This document shows, one piece after another, positions 22,181 through 34,480 of a DNA stretch of 64,000 nt. The notes under the pieces are model-generated. The model was not told where the DNA came from, made no database searches, and was given only the letters and a program-made list of their open reading frames with translations. The stretch's first letter is position 1. Each line of letters begins with the position of its first letter. The DNA is taken from NCBI GenBank assembly GCA_015680685.1, contig MNCI01003975.1, positions 1,291,808-1,355,807 on the forward strand, given 5' to 3'. Origin of the DNA: Gnetum montanum. Lineage: Eukaryota > Streptophyta > Gnetopsida > Gnetales > Gnetaceae. The translations under genes were made by a program, and so were the position numbers.

Positions 22181-25100
22181 ATGCCTTCTTCTCATAAGAG
22201 CAACTCACCACCTAAGGACCACACACGAGACAGTCGGCAACATAAAAAACATAACCAAAATCAGCCAAATCCTAAACAATACAAGATAGTTTATACTCAT
22301 CCCAATGAGTATATTCCAGACTTCACTTTTATCTTCCATCAAGACGAACAGCTGCGATGGAGAGATTTGCAAGGTAACATTGTGTTACCCCCAGACCGAT
22401 CAGTCCCTCAGATGCTTTTCCGTGCCTTGGCACAAATTGGCATGCAAGAATTATTTGCTGAATATGTTGGTGAAGACTTAGACATGAGGGATTATTATCC
22501 CACATATGCCCAATGTATGAGAGACTTAAGGCAGGAGAGCTAACATGCATTGTTGAAGGGCAAGGTCCTGCATGTCCTTAGCAAAATAGGAGATGAGGAA
22601 CCCCTTATCACGGGTTCATTAGCAAATGATGTTCCCCCTCCTAACGATGATGAGGAGGTTGGGTATCAAAACCTACAATCAATGATACATAACATTGGTT
22701 CTAATGCTCATGAACAACAACTGTTCACAGAGGGAACAACCACTCATGCTAAGGACGGCCACTTAGATCATCACCACGATTAGGGCCGTAGCAGCCGAAG
22801 AGAAGGTAAGAAGCATCGTCATGACAATGGTTCCCTTTCTTCTTTCCCTTCTTCCCATTACTCACCGTCTCCTTCCACATCTGGGCACAGCCACCATGAA
22901 CATAAAGGTGAGGATAAAAGTAAAAAGGATGAAAGACCTCGATGGGAAAGTCGAGAGAGAGGACAAGGGCAAGGACGTAGGGAGAGTAGGGAACGACGAA
23001 GACATCACAGGCATCATGAAAGAGATGATCATGATGCGCCCCTACTCGCAACCCGAAGTATGCTTGACATAACGGAGATAGTTAGGATTCCCACAAGGCA
23101 TTTAAAGGATAGCCGGATCAAATGATTAGACATGAACAATATCCCACGATTCGAAGGGGGATATAATGCTGATCCACAAAATCATTTACAGGCATTCCAC
23201 GATGCCTGCGCCTTGCAGAATATAGAAAATGAGTGGCAGAAGCTTAAGTTGTTCCCAAGGACACTTACTAAAGAAGCAGAGAGCTGGTACTGGTCCTTAG
23301 AACTGGAAACCATCAGGAGGTGGAGTACGATGCTAGAACTATTCAACGAGAAGTATCAAACGTACTCTAGAGTGTCCAATTTGTGTAAGCATATCCAAGG
23401 CTAGAAGCAAGGTACATATGAACCCTTGGATGCTGCCATGGCATGCTACTACACATTGTTACATCGTTGCTCGGGCCATGGGTATGCTCAGCGGGATCAA
23501 CTTCGCCACATCATGGATGGGCTAAGGAATGAAACTAGAAGAACCCTTGGAACTTATGCCCAAGGGAGACTCTCACAACTTAGAGCCCATGAAGTATGTA
23601 GCTTGTTGGAGCAAGTAGCAAAAGAAGAGGGTGAGCTACGCAAAAGGGAAAGTGTGGAAGAGTACAATCGTGATCCCTTCCTTCGAAAGAAGGGAGTGAA
23701 ATTTTGTGATGAAGAGGATGAGTCACCTATCGAAGAGTTGGTGAACTGGAAAACCTTGCCGATCCTAAAATTAACAACCGAGGTATCGACCAAGGTAGAC
23801 CAAATGTGGGATTCCTTAAACTCAAGAATTGAAACAATCTTGAAAATTGTAGAAGAGTCTAAGGTAGAACAAAGTAGTGAGAAAGGTAAGAAAAAGTGGA
23901 GAGATTTAAGCCGTGCACATAACAAGGGTAAGGGAAAAATCACTAACTCCGATGTGGTTGTGGATTCGGATTCAGACGATGATAGTGGATGTGAGATCTG
24001 CCATTATGACCATCCTAAGGGATGTTGCCCCATCATCTCACATCTATAGGAGTCTGGGATGTATGTGCTTAATCCAAGACTCAACCAATGGCAAACACCT
24101 CGTAGGTTACCTTATCCACAAGGTAACCCAAGGCAGTTCCACCAACCACTATTGTATTATCCAAGTGGAACTCCACCACAACCTATCGGACAGCATCAGC
24201 AGTGGTAATACCCACAGTCATGTGGGATGCCACCGCCAACACAACAGTACCCTTACTGGCAGCCTGATCCTTATGGATATTATGTGTAGCAGTTGATTTC
24301 TCCAAGTGACTCTATGAGTCATGCAACCCCCAACCGTCACTACCAAGTTCGGGAGTACTTCAAAAGGACTCCTTCTCCTCTGGGAGACATCTCACACTCA
24401 TTCCATCCTCCAAATCCATCCGCACCTCTTCCACCACAAGTAGTTTCCATAACACCTCCTGCTCCAACAATGCAAGGGGAACTTCCTCCTCAACCGTAGC
24501 AACGTCACGTTGCAAGAGTTGTAAATATCCAACCTGCTGATGGTTCTGACAACTGTAAAAAGAGAAGACCTTACTTTAGAACCAAAAGCCTAGACAAACT
24601 CTCGTAATAACAAGCAGTTGAGGCCATGTACACTCCTCCACCATCTAACACTTCGAAGCACCCTTCTGTCCAAAAATAGAGCGTAACGCATACGGTTATG
24701 TTAATGCATACCGTAACTGATTGGATCAAGGTGGGCCACCTTCCCAGGAAACTAACTGACCCTGGGAGTCCCTTAATCGATTTATAGATCACTGGAAATG
24801 AACCACATAGGGCTCTTCTTGACTCAGGTTCCGAAGTCAACTTAATTTCACGAGAGATGTATCACGCCTAGAACCTGCCCCAACTCAAGAAGAGCAACAT
24901 CCAATTACAGCTGGCAGACCAATCCATCACCATTCCCTTGGAATTGGTGAAGGACATCATTACCACTGTGTGTGGTTGGTCCTACCCAGCTGATTTTCTA
25001 GTGATTGAAGTTAACAACAACGAAGGGGACTTCCCAATTATAATGGGAAGGGCATGGCTAAGTACAGTAGATGCATGTCTTAGGATCCGTGATCTTTGCT

Positions 25101-25516
25101 TGGAAATTTTCAAGATAAACATTTGTGGAAAGATGGAGAAGAGGAAAGTTCCATGCATCACATATAGTGATTCATCAGGTGATGACATGGAGGAAATGCC
25201 TCCATGTAATAGGTGTGCCCAAGAAGCTTTGAACCAAAGATGCCTGTATGTAGCAACCACACAAGAAGTTGTAGACACCCGGTGGTTGACAGCTACTAGA
25301 AGGAGCAGAAAAATATGCATGGAACAAACTAAGGAAACCCATGCCAACAACGAAGGCATGGATACATTGGAATATGAGCGTCGCCAACTTCCATCCCTCA
25401 ATCTAAGATCATCAATTGGGAGAAGTTGGGCACTTTTACGAAATTCAAACAGACGTTCATTATTTTGGATCTCTCCCTTACAACTCAGTCATGGGGGAGA
25501 TGGCCACCTATGCTAA
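22181..25516 (+). pseudogene. Element A gag-protease polyprotein (in-frame stops)
   Basis: A single reading frame of about 1111 codons, interrupted only by stop codons and not by frameshifts. Order: N-terminal domain (about 1-120); an acidic/His-Arg-rich linker (HRHH, RERRRHHRHHERDDHD); gag capsid domain (NNIPRFEGGYNADPQNHL ... LFPRTLTKEAESWYWSLE, about 320-470); a CEICHYDHPKGC zinc-knuckle-like motif; a Pro/Gln-rich stretch; then a retropepsin with ALLDSGSEVNLIS and FPIIMGRAWL, and a C-terminal tail. Most stops replace Gln or Trp seen at the same place in element B (CAA/CAG to TAA/TAG, TGG to TAG), as expected from methylcytosine deamination. The TAA at 24206 is shared with element B. Gag builds the particle and PR cleaves it; RT and integrase are absent. 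Confidence 0.85.
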
Positions 25517-25543
25517 TCATATGGGGCCCTCAATTCTTTTAAG

Positions 25544-25660
25544 TTTTTGTTTTACACATTTTTGTTTTACAACGTTTTTGTTTTACACATTTTTGTTTTA
25601 CACGTTTTTGTTTTACAACTTTCTTTAACTTTTCCTGTTTTTTGTTTTACAACATCATTA
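25544..25660 (+). repeat. T-rich tandem tract (TTTTTGTTTTACAC units)
   Basis: About seven imperfect ~15-bp units right after the gag-PR stop codon. Element B carries the same tract at 43590-43720, so it belongs to the family. Confidence 0.75.
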
Positions 25661-25671
25661 TACTTTTTTCC

Positions 25672-25673
<2 letters not shown>

Positions 25674-25714
<41 letters not shown>
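25674..25714. repeat. (TG)n microsatellite, ~20 units
   Basis: Pure TG dinucleotide run inside element A. It is absent from the corresponding part of element B, where the sequence is collapsed at an N (43730). Confidence 0.95.
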
Positions 25715-25715
<1 letters not shown>

Positions 25716-25739
25716 CCACTCTATAAGTTTGTCACCCAA

Positions 25740-27229
25740 TAAGTGTTCGGAATGATCGTATGAACTGTTTTCATATTAACTGCTAATGTCTAGTTTTTAC
25801 CTTTAAGTCACAATGTTGATACTAAGGTATGTTTCTTTTGATATGATAGGCAATGAGTTCACTTCATCCATCCATCCACCAGTTTTTATGGTCTCTCTCG
25901 ACTTGGAAATGTACAGTCCCCTTCTAATAAGAACTTAAACGAATCGGTGACTGGGTATTTCTCAAACTAAGGAAGGAATTAAGGATTGAAAAGGGTGTGA
26001 CTTCAAGGGAACTTGATGCTTTTCTGTTGGTCATTCTCTTGGGTGCTTGAATGTTTTTTCTTGATTTTTCTTGCCGTTTTGATGTTACCCAATTATCGGA
26101 AGTTGAGACAATAAAAATAAGAAGTCTTTGCATGGTGTGGTTCTCACGCATAAAAACACAAAACACACAAAAAAAAAAAGAACAAAGAAAGTAAGAATTC
26201 AAAGCACACCCCTTAGACAAATAAACTTGGGCTACAAGTACTGGTTATGGAACCAAAAGTGTTCCCTCTAACTAAGGCCCTTCTCGCTTCCCATTCTCTC
26301 ATTTGTTTCGTCGGAATGGTGGTGGCTCTTAGAGAGTGCATTCTTGTTGCGCAAGTAGATGGTTTAACCAAATGTGTTGATGCGAAGTCACTGGATGTGG
26401 TTGGTTTGAGGCCGGCGTTGGAATGAGATTTGCTACATCACATTAATCATGAAACACACAAGGGGCTGTACACCACCTTGTTTGTGGGATTCCATTCCAT
26501 CCTCTTCTCTTCACCCTTCTCTCCACTGTTCACCTCATTGCCGGTTGTATCCTTAGAGTATATATTTTGGTTGATGCATTGTTTTCTTTTTGGTAAATTC
26601 TTATGGTTAAGACTTTAACTCTTGTTCCAAAGGACATTCCCAGAGCCTACAGACTCTTTGCATGTGGGTTTGTCAGGGCATTAAGGGCATAAGCCTGCTT
26701 TGGGGAGGACCCACTGACATTCCTATTTGGAGCATTAGTTAAATTCTTTCCCTTAACATTTTGCAATTAATTTTAGTTTTGTTCATTTCCATCTTGACAT
26801 CCATTTCATTGATGCCATAGTTGTCCCTTTTTATCTATCTTTCTTACTCCTTTTCTTTCTCCATTCTAGCACTATCGGAGGTTCATGATTAGTCATGGGG
26901 GTACGGGGCCTGATTTTTTTGATTTTCTTCTAGCCCCAAAAATTTTTGATTTTCTTCCTAACCCCNACGGATGGACAACGAAGGTGCAATCTTGGCGTTG
27001 GCAGCAGCAACACTTCTTTCTCTCTCTCTTTCTCAGCTGCCAATAAAGGCCTGATGTCATTGTAATAAGGTGTTCACCCTTGTTGTCATGAACACCAGTT
27101 TTGTCAAGTCTTGTAATAATTATCCATTCACATGTCATCCCATTAGTTCCATTCCCCTCAATAATTCCATACCTACTTGATATTATTGTAAGGAACTCGA
27201 GGATGAGTTTTCATTCAGTCATGGGGGTA
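25740..27229 (+). other. Element A 3' non-coding region with PPT
   Basis: No coding sequence. The 12-base word YAGTCATGGGGG occurs at 25486, 26890 and 27216. The last abuts the 3' LTR and is the presumed polypurine tract. A single N at 26966 hides about 200 bp that element B retains (about 44657-44904). Confidence 0.6.
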
Positions 27230-28191
27230 TGATGAGATGCGATATCGCGTATGCGATATCACGGCCTTCGCGATATCACGTCGTCCCCTGCGATATCGCG
27301 TATGCGATATCGCGGTCCGCCGCCAAATCTAGAAATAAGAGGCGGCACTCCCTTCATTTCTCATCCTAGGCTTAAAGTAGGGAAACTCTGGCAGTTTGAT
27401 CACTCTAGAGATAGAATATTTTCCATGTGCTCACAGTAGGAGTCCCCAAGTGAGCAGATCTTTATTCGAGTAGCTTTGTACCTAAACACAAGTTGTGTAT
27501 GGCAATAAAGACGAGCTTTGTGGATAAACCTTGTAGTGCATGGAATAGGATTTATTACATGTTATTTCCTACCTATTATTTATTACCTGCATTAGCATGG
27601 CATGAGTACGATTTGATTATGAGCATTGACGAATGTGTATGGCTAATCAAGGAATCGGCTACTCATCGCGATTAGTCTCTCTCATCCTTAACTCCTAGAA
27701 TGTGGAATGAGCACGACTTGATTATGAGCATCTATGGGTGTGTACGGTTAGTCAAGGAATCGACTGCTCATTACGTTTAGGTTAGTTAAGTGCCTCAGTA
27801 CAACCACTTCGAGCACATGTGTTACGTGTGGTGATCCCAGTAACGATTAGCGTTTGGTAGCCACAGTTGCATAGTTCAGGGTGTGTACGATAAGTGGGAA
27901 CGGATGCTGATGCTAGTTAATTTAGACTTAGTCCTTAGTTAGAGTTAGTTAGCTTTCTAAACCCTTCACCCTTTAGCATAGGAGAAAAATAGAAAAGTTA
28001 TAAAAATCATATACCTCGGACTTACTTAACCATACACCGTGACAACAACAAGTAAGTCTGGAAAGACAACGAATGATTAACCCCAAGTGTTCCATGGGGC
28101 GTTTAGGCATTTAGTTTGTGGAGTTCGATCGGATCACGCATGCTACGCTCGTTTTGTATGGTTGAGTGTAGGGATACCTCGCCATTCATCA
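27230..28191 (+). repeat. Element A 3' LTR (962 bp)
   Basis: TGATGAGATG ... CATTCATCA. Has five palindromes instead of seven. The TATA box is changed to TAGAAATAA, so this copy is probably a weak promoter. Differs from the 5' LTR mainly by transitions at CpG and by loss of part of the palindrome array. Confidence 0.92.
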
Positions 28192-28819
28192 CCCATCATG
28201 AGAATCCCAATTGCTTGGTCATGAAGATGTAATCACTATTGAAATTGGGATTGTTTAGCATAGTTAGAGGAATTGATGAGAGGCTTTTGGTAAAGTGAAA
28301 TTCAGGAAACTTATTATGCATATGTGCATAGATGGAAAAAAACCAAAATAGAATCTTGATTTCTAGATGATCTGTAATACATTTTCTTGATTTGATTTGA
28401 ACAATGATTGGATCATGAAATAATCAAGGCTAGATGGCACTAGTAGTAATAGGTATAAACTTTCACTTGGAGGTCTATCCTTATTGTGTGAATGAGCAGT
28501 GATGAAGGGATGTGGTAGTGGATCTTTTGTAGAAGGTAAGACATGCTTACATGCTCTCATTAGCTAATTAAATGATTGGCTAGGAATATGGTGATGTTAT
28601 ACTCTCACCTTCTCTCTCTACTCCTCTATTCTTCATATATTTCTTTCTATTATTGTCCATTTTTGTATGTGGTAGCAAGTTGATTGGGTAAAATGGAGGA
28701 TGAGATTCAACCATTCAAAAGGAAGGACTCATGTTTGATGCCAATGTCTCACTAGTTGTTAGGAATCTATAGGATGTTCCATCAATGGGTTTCACAAAAA
28801 TAAGAAAAAAAAGTGCCTA
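28192..28819. other. Sequence between elements A and D
   Basis: AT-rich, no gene recognised. It is the continuation of the DNA into which A inserted and ends at the 5' target-site copy GCCTA (28815-28819) of element D. Confidence 0.5.
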
Positions 28820-29784
28820 TGTTAGGATGTGAATTGATGCCCTTTGCACTTTGTTCTTCTATTTTACAAACTTGGACAAGTAGTTGCCAACTCATGTGAC
28901 CTGCAACCACCCACATCTTAGAGTCTCAACTCATAATGTGAGTGCTAATTAGCTTCCAACTCATTAAGAAAACATTACTCATCCTATGGTCATCGGAAGT
29001 TTAATTCTAGCATCAAAGGATTGAAGAGCAAGTGGATTTATCTTTAAATGGAGGTGGTGGTAGTACAAAAGCTGTATCTATGTTGGATAAGGTATTGCTA
29101 GCTCATGTGACCTGCATGAGTTCGTAGCTTAAATTTTTCTTCATCATGCCACTCATAGCCACTCACAAGTTAATTTAAAACTGTAAACACAGTTCCATAA
29201 ATGTGAGCTATAGGAGCTCACATCCATGTCGTAGTCATTGTGAATCTTTTTTACTTACTTTAGCAATTTAATTGTTTAGATTTGAATACTTGATTGTTGG
29301 GAACAGTTGAAGGAGATTGCTAATCATAATAACTTGTAGTAGTTGATTGACTTGGATATTTTTCTTTCAAATAGGAAGTTGCAACCTAGTTGCAACCCAC
29401 ACCTAGTCATAGCCATTAGTCAAAGGTTATTGGAACCCTCAATTGAAGTTGTTTTCACACCAGTTTGAAGTAGAACTACAAGAGGAATTCTTGAATAGAT
29501 AGGAGGGAAGAATAGAGAAAGATACACACAATACATAGAGAAATAGAGAATATATTTCATAGAATTTGTAGATCTAGAATTGAAGTTATTCATGATTGTT
29601 TTAATGAGAATTATTTCTTGAGATTGACCATTAAATTTTAATGTTTTTTTTGTTAGAGTGAATTTATATTAAGTGTTCTTCATCATAATTCTAGCACCTT
29701 ATCCTCACATAACCCATGATCCTCCATTTGATTGACTTCCACATTCTACAACGCAAGAACTAGTCAACAAAGAATATCATAAAA
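28820..29784 (+). repeat. Element D 5' LTR
   Basis: About 965 bp, aligned by eye with 46401-47355 (shared words 'cactttgttcttctatttta', 'gagtctcaac', 'gtagtcattgtgaatctttt', 'ttcatcataa'). The two have diverged noticeably, so the insertion is older than A and B. Confidence 0.8.
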
Positions 29785-29787
29785 TTT

Positions 29788-29805
29788 TGGTAGTGTTGCA
29801 ATAGC
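29788..29805 (+). other. Element D primer-binding site (degenerate)
   Basis: TGGTAGTGTTGCAATAGC immediately after the 5' LTR resembles the tRNA-Asp PBS TGGCGCCGTTGCCGGGGA with several changes. Position supports it; sequence support is weak. Confidence 0.4.
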
Positions 29806-30129
29806 CATGGGTTATGGTGATATTTTCTAGATTTAAATTTTGTTTGATTTTCTATTTCTATTGATATTTTAATCATTCCTATAGATATGAATTGATCTAT
29901 CAATTTGTGTTTATACAATTATTACAATTCTGAGTGACGTTGACTAATGTGAAAATGTTTTTTACTAATTTGAAGATACTGATGATTGATGAAGCACTTG
30001 TTCACACTCAATGATTTTTACAATAGACTTGGTTTGTTAATTCTTTTCTTTTATCTCTTATTTTCTTGTTGTTTCTTTATAGGTTTATGGTTTAGATTTG
30101 TGAGAAAGGTCAATGATTGGTACATGATA

Positions 30130-32500
30130 TTGTTCCTTCTTCATATGTACCTAAGAAAAGGAATAGGAAGGTTTTATTGTCATCAGAAGAATCGTATTCA
30201 TTAAGACATTATAGAGGTTCAGAGGAAAAAAGTTTATTTTGGTAGGAAGGACCACCAATCTCTTAGGTAGATCCACAAACTCCTACAAGTATAGGCACTA
30301 GAATTCATATGGTAGATAAACTTAATATTTCGATTATTGTTACTATAAGTGGAAGTTAGTTTTCAGTCCTATTTTCGAATGCCACTCAACCTAATCAAGT
30401 ATCTATGTCTATTGGTATGCCTACTAAATTTGGATTTTGTACATCAATTTTTAATTCTAAAAGTCAATTAGGCTTTGCTACATTAACTCAATCAACCTTT
30501 TCCTTATTCATACAAATGAAAGGTCCATCTTCTTGTCCTCAGTCTGTCACTTCACAAGTTTAGGCTATGTATTAAGCTAATACTCCTAATAATCTTTTTG
30601 ATATATTTCATCAACAACATTTATAAGCCAACCATAAGATTTTGTTAAATGTTTTAACACAATCTACACAACATACATGTCCATCATTACCTAATCAAAC
30701 AATTTCTCACTCTTAGTTTCAACCCAAGTACTTAATACACCAAATAATTTTTCAATAATTTCTCAATTAGGACAACCTATTGTACATATAAATTGTCCTA
30801 ATATGACTTAGATTCATCAACTGGTAGCACAACCTACCATTCCTCATACTCCATAACCTATTTTTATGTTAGGTCATACAACTATTCAACCACCAACACC
30901 ATATCAAGCTACATTTATGCAAGTACCCCAACAACCCTATTTCAATACCCAATCATTAATGCATACTCCTCAGAATGTCCAATTAATATTTAATGTGCAA
31001 GCTTCCCAAACACAATGTATGCCTCAACCAAAAATTCCACATCAAGGATTGTACCAAATACCACACCCATTACCTCATCATTAGTACCCCTAGGAAATCA
31101 ATTTAATCAATTTTTACAATTTCAAAATCAAGTTCCTTATCAGGGAATGTCTAATCAACTTTCATTAAAAGATTTAATGGGGAGGAAATCAGTACCTACT
31201 CTTTGCCCTCTTTTGTTGCTTACTGGTCAAGATTTTAAGATTAAAAATTTATGAGCATTTCCTCAATTCTATTGTATAGATGATGAAGACCCATATCATC
31301 ATATTCAAGCATTTAAAACACTGATAGTCACATATGGTAATAATGTTATAGAACATACTAAAATGAGTTTTTTTCCTCTTACATTTAGAGATTGTGTGTT
31401 ATCATGGTATAGATCATTAAAACAATATTCCATTTAGTCTTTAAAAGGTTTTAAGGATGAGTTTTTAAATCAATTTTATCTTTTTTGAAAATCCACCAAT
31501 ATGAGGAACAACTTTCAAGCTTTCAAAAAATAAAATAAAAATGAAACTCATGAATAGGCTTGGGAGCATTTAAAAGATATCATGGCAAGGAACCTTGATC
31601 ATGATTTTTCAAAATGTCAATTGTTAGGATTTTTTCTTAATGGTTTGACACTTGTCACATAGCAGAGTATTGATTTTGCTTGTGATGGTACAATTCTGAT
31701 AATGACATCCAAAGTAGTGTTTGATGGATTAGATCAAATAGTAGATTAGAGCAAAATTTGGCCTATGAATAAAAAAACTAATATGCTAGAACACACCATG
31801 ATGACAGGCTTCGCAAAACAAGTTAAGGAGGTTAATAATAAATTATCATAATCTATCTATGTCATCTAATGTTAGTGTGCAAGGTTAATCCTTCTAGTGT
31901 TCATAATAAGCATCATTAGTTCATATGAATGAGAGAATTTACAACACTAACCAACCATAGGATAGAGGTATGGATTTTCCTTATGATCGTGTAATTTGTG
32001 AAAAGATTGATCACACTACTCATATTATCCTATTTTACCCTTTATTAAAGAACAAGCTAATGTTATAGGTAGTTAAGATGGATAAGGGAGGAGTGCAACT
32101 TCAGAAGGTAGGGGATGGAATCTCAATCAAACTCAAAATTACTAATCACATCCTTCATTTCAGTCTAATTATTCAAATTATAATAACAATTTCAATTGTT
32201 CTTGGAAACCTAATCTAAATCATGAGTTTTAATAGCAAAGGTTATAGAAAAATGAAAATTTGCAACATATCTTGCAACAACCAAATGATTACATAATTAA
32301 GCTTATTTAAGCCTTACAACCTAATGACACATTACCAATACAAATAGAACGAAATCCTAAGTATCAAGGAAGATAAGGATTACTTATAGTTTCATCATCC
32401 AATAGTGATAAAAGTAATGTAGTGACTCAAAGTGGTTAAGTGGCTAATCTTCAAGCTCCTTATTAGAATATTTTTGAGAACAAGGAATTAGAGGAGGAAT
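30130..32500 (+). pseudogene. Element D gag (broken)
   Basis: Frames change and stops are numerous. The N-terminal part is Gln/Pro/Thr-rich (PYQATFMQVPQQPYF, about 30840-31080). The capsid-like block reads EDPYHHIQAFKTL, FFPLTFRDCVLSWYRSL and FKDEFLNQFY (about 31270-31480), then AWEHLKDIMAR (31560). These match the gag (retrotrans_gag) signature. A basic region with asparagine-rich runs follows (about 32090-32260). Confidence 0.7.
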
Positions 32501-32829
32501 CTAAAATAATCTTTGTAAAGAAATTTCTTATGAAGGAAGTGCCTAATCCAAAGATTACTTCAAAGGAAACCATTAATTCATCTTCTCCACAAGCACTATT
32601 TTGTCATAGATTGGAATCAAATGAGGTTGATGATAAGCAACTTGAGAATCCTTTTAAAGATATTACTTTACATGTTCTATTATTAAGAGCTATTGGAGAT
32701 ACCCCCTAATATGCTAAATAACTTAAGAAGTTATGTTCCATGAAAAAGAAAATTAAAATACCTAATCATGTTAGCCTTGCTAAACATATTACAAATATTT
32801 TGAAGGCTAGGATGCCTAAATAGGTAATA

Positions 32830-33060
32830 GATCTCAGTAGTCTTATGATTTCTTGTATGATTCATTATAGAAAATTTCATCATGCATTAGTGGATCTAGG
32901 GGTTAGTGTAAATATTATGCCATTTTAGGTTTATCAATCATTAGGTTATGATCATATTATACCTACTAATATTACTATTTCTTCTCACTTTATATTTAAC
33001 GGAACTTCCTTCTCACTTGAAATATATTTATGCTAGAAATAACAAACCCTTGATTATTAG
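32830..33060 (+). pseudogene. Element D protease fragment
   Basis: HHALVDLGVSVNIMPF around 32880-32930 is the DLGxSxN variant of the retropepsin active site common in plant Ty3/gypsy Athila/Tat elements. Interrupted by TAG at 32926-32928 and further stops. Confidence 0.65.
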
Positions 33061-33279
33061 TTTAGGATTAACTATTGATCAAGAATAGAGATTGATGCAT
33101 GTTCTAGAAAATTCTCTTGAAGCTTTTTCTTGGTTACCTTTAGATTTGAAGTTTCCATCCATTGTTTAGCATTATATCCATTTGGAGGCTAATGCTAGAC
33201 CATGATAGCAACCATGTAGGATGCTAAATCCAGCTTTGAAATAAGTGGTAAAGGATGAACTTTTAAAATTGTTTTAGGT

Positions 33280-33960
33280 AGGTATTATTTATCTTATTTC
33301 TAATTCTAAGTGGATTAGTCCTATTACATTTGTACCTAAAAAGTTTGGCAAGTGATATGTTTGAATTGATTTTCAAGAACTGAATAAATGAACAAGTAAG
33401 GATCATTTTCCACCTCCATATTTATATTAGGTTTTAGAAAAACTTCAAGGTCATAAATTTTATTCTTTTCTTAATGGTTTTAGTGGTTATAATCAGATTT
33501 CAATTACCATAGAAGATCAACATAAAAGAACCTTTACCACACCATGGGGGACTTTTTCATTTAGACGTATGCCCTTTAGGTTGTGAAATACTCCTGCTAC
33601 ATTTCAAAGGGCTATGACATCTATTTTTTCAGATATGATTGATTCTTTTCTTGAGGTTTTCATGGATAAATTTTCAATCTATGTTGATTCGTTCTTTGAT
33701 TCCTTGTGTCATTTAGAATTAGTCTTGTAAAGGTGTATTGATAAGGGTCTTAGGTTATCTTGGGAAAAGTACCATTTCATGGTTTATTTTGGTGTTGCGT
33801 TAGGCCACATTTTGAGTAAAAAGGGAATTTCTATAGATCTTGAAAAAATAAAAGTTATTTTCCACCTTACTCCTCCCATTAATGTGAAAGGTTTATATGC
33901 ATTTTTGGGACATGTTAGCTTTTACAAACAATTTATTAAAGATTTTTGATTGACTACATA
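33280..33960 (+). pseudogene. Element D reverse transcriptase
   Basis: Recognisable motifs: ITFVPKKFGK, DHFPPPYL, EKLQGHKFYSFLNGFSGYNQI, HKRTFTTPWGTFSFRRMPF, NTPATFQRAMTSIFSDMI, EVFMDKFSIYV, RLSWEKYHFMV, GHILSKKGI and FLGHVSFYKQFIKDF. The catalytic pair FMDD reads FMDK, and several codons are stops, so it is inactive. Confidence 0.85.
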
Positions 33961-34079
33961 GCCATTGGTAAAATTGTTATAAAAAGATGTTGTTTTTAAA
34001 TGGTTTGAAGATTGGAAAAATGCATTTGAAACCTTAAAATCAAAGCTTTCTTTAGCACCAATATTATAGGAACCTGATT

Positions 34080-34480
34080 AGAGCAAAAAATTTTAGTTTA
34101 TGACAAATGCCTCAAATTTTGCAATTGGAGCCATTTTGGATTAGTGTAAAGATAATGTTCCATATCTTATTTATTATGTTTCTAAGACATTAACACCCAC
34201 TCAAATTAATTATACTACTACTAAAAAAGAAATGTTAGTAGTTGTGTATAGTTTAGATAAATTTCACCATTATGTAATTAGTTTTCGTAAAATAGTATTT
34301 ACTAATCATGTTGCTATTAAATATTTACATAGCAAACAAATTGAAAGTACAAGAATAATTCATTGGTGTTTTTTATTGTAAGAATTTAATTTAGTGATTC
34401 ATGATAAGAAGGATTTGAAAATTTAGTGGTAGATCATTTGTCTAGATTGGAGCATAATGTGGATTTGGAGACATCTCACA
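34080..34480 (+). pseudogene. Element D RNase H
   Basis: FMTNASNFAIGAIL, YYVSKTLTPTQINYTTTKKE and FTNHVAIKYLHSK follow the RT in the usual order. The first catalytic Asp of the TDAS motif reads Asn. Frame interrupted. Confidence 0.75.

Larger units (their letters stand above)
21221..28191 (+). mobile_element. Element A: gag-protease LTR retrotransposon, complete with TSD
   Basis: 5' LTR starts TGATGAGACG at 21221. 3' LTR is 27230-28191 and ends CTCGCCATTCATCA. Both flanks carry the 5-bp duplication CCCAT (21216-21220 and 28192-28196). The internal region has one gag-PR frame (22181-25516), a T-rich tandem tract, a (TG)n microsatellite and about 1.7 kb of non-coding DNA ending in a short purine tract (CATGGGGGTA) before the 3' LTR. 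No reverse transcriptase, RNase H or integrase can be found in any frame, so it is non-autonomous and resembles the TR-GAG class. It is a close relative of element B. Confidence 0.92.

Noticed and set aside
21807-22211. ORFs running through the N gap
   Set aside because: They are artefacts of translating unknown bases.
25544-25628. Coding repeat in a small protein from the T-rich tract
   Set aside because: The open frame simply follows the low-complexity tandem units, begins inside the gag-PR gene in another frame, and is not kept in element B.
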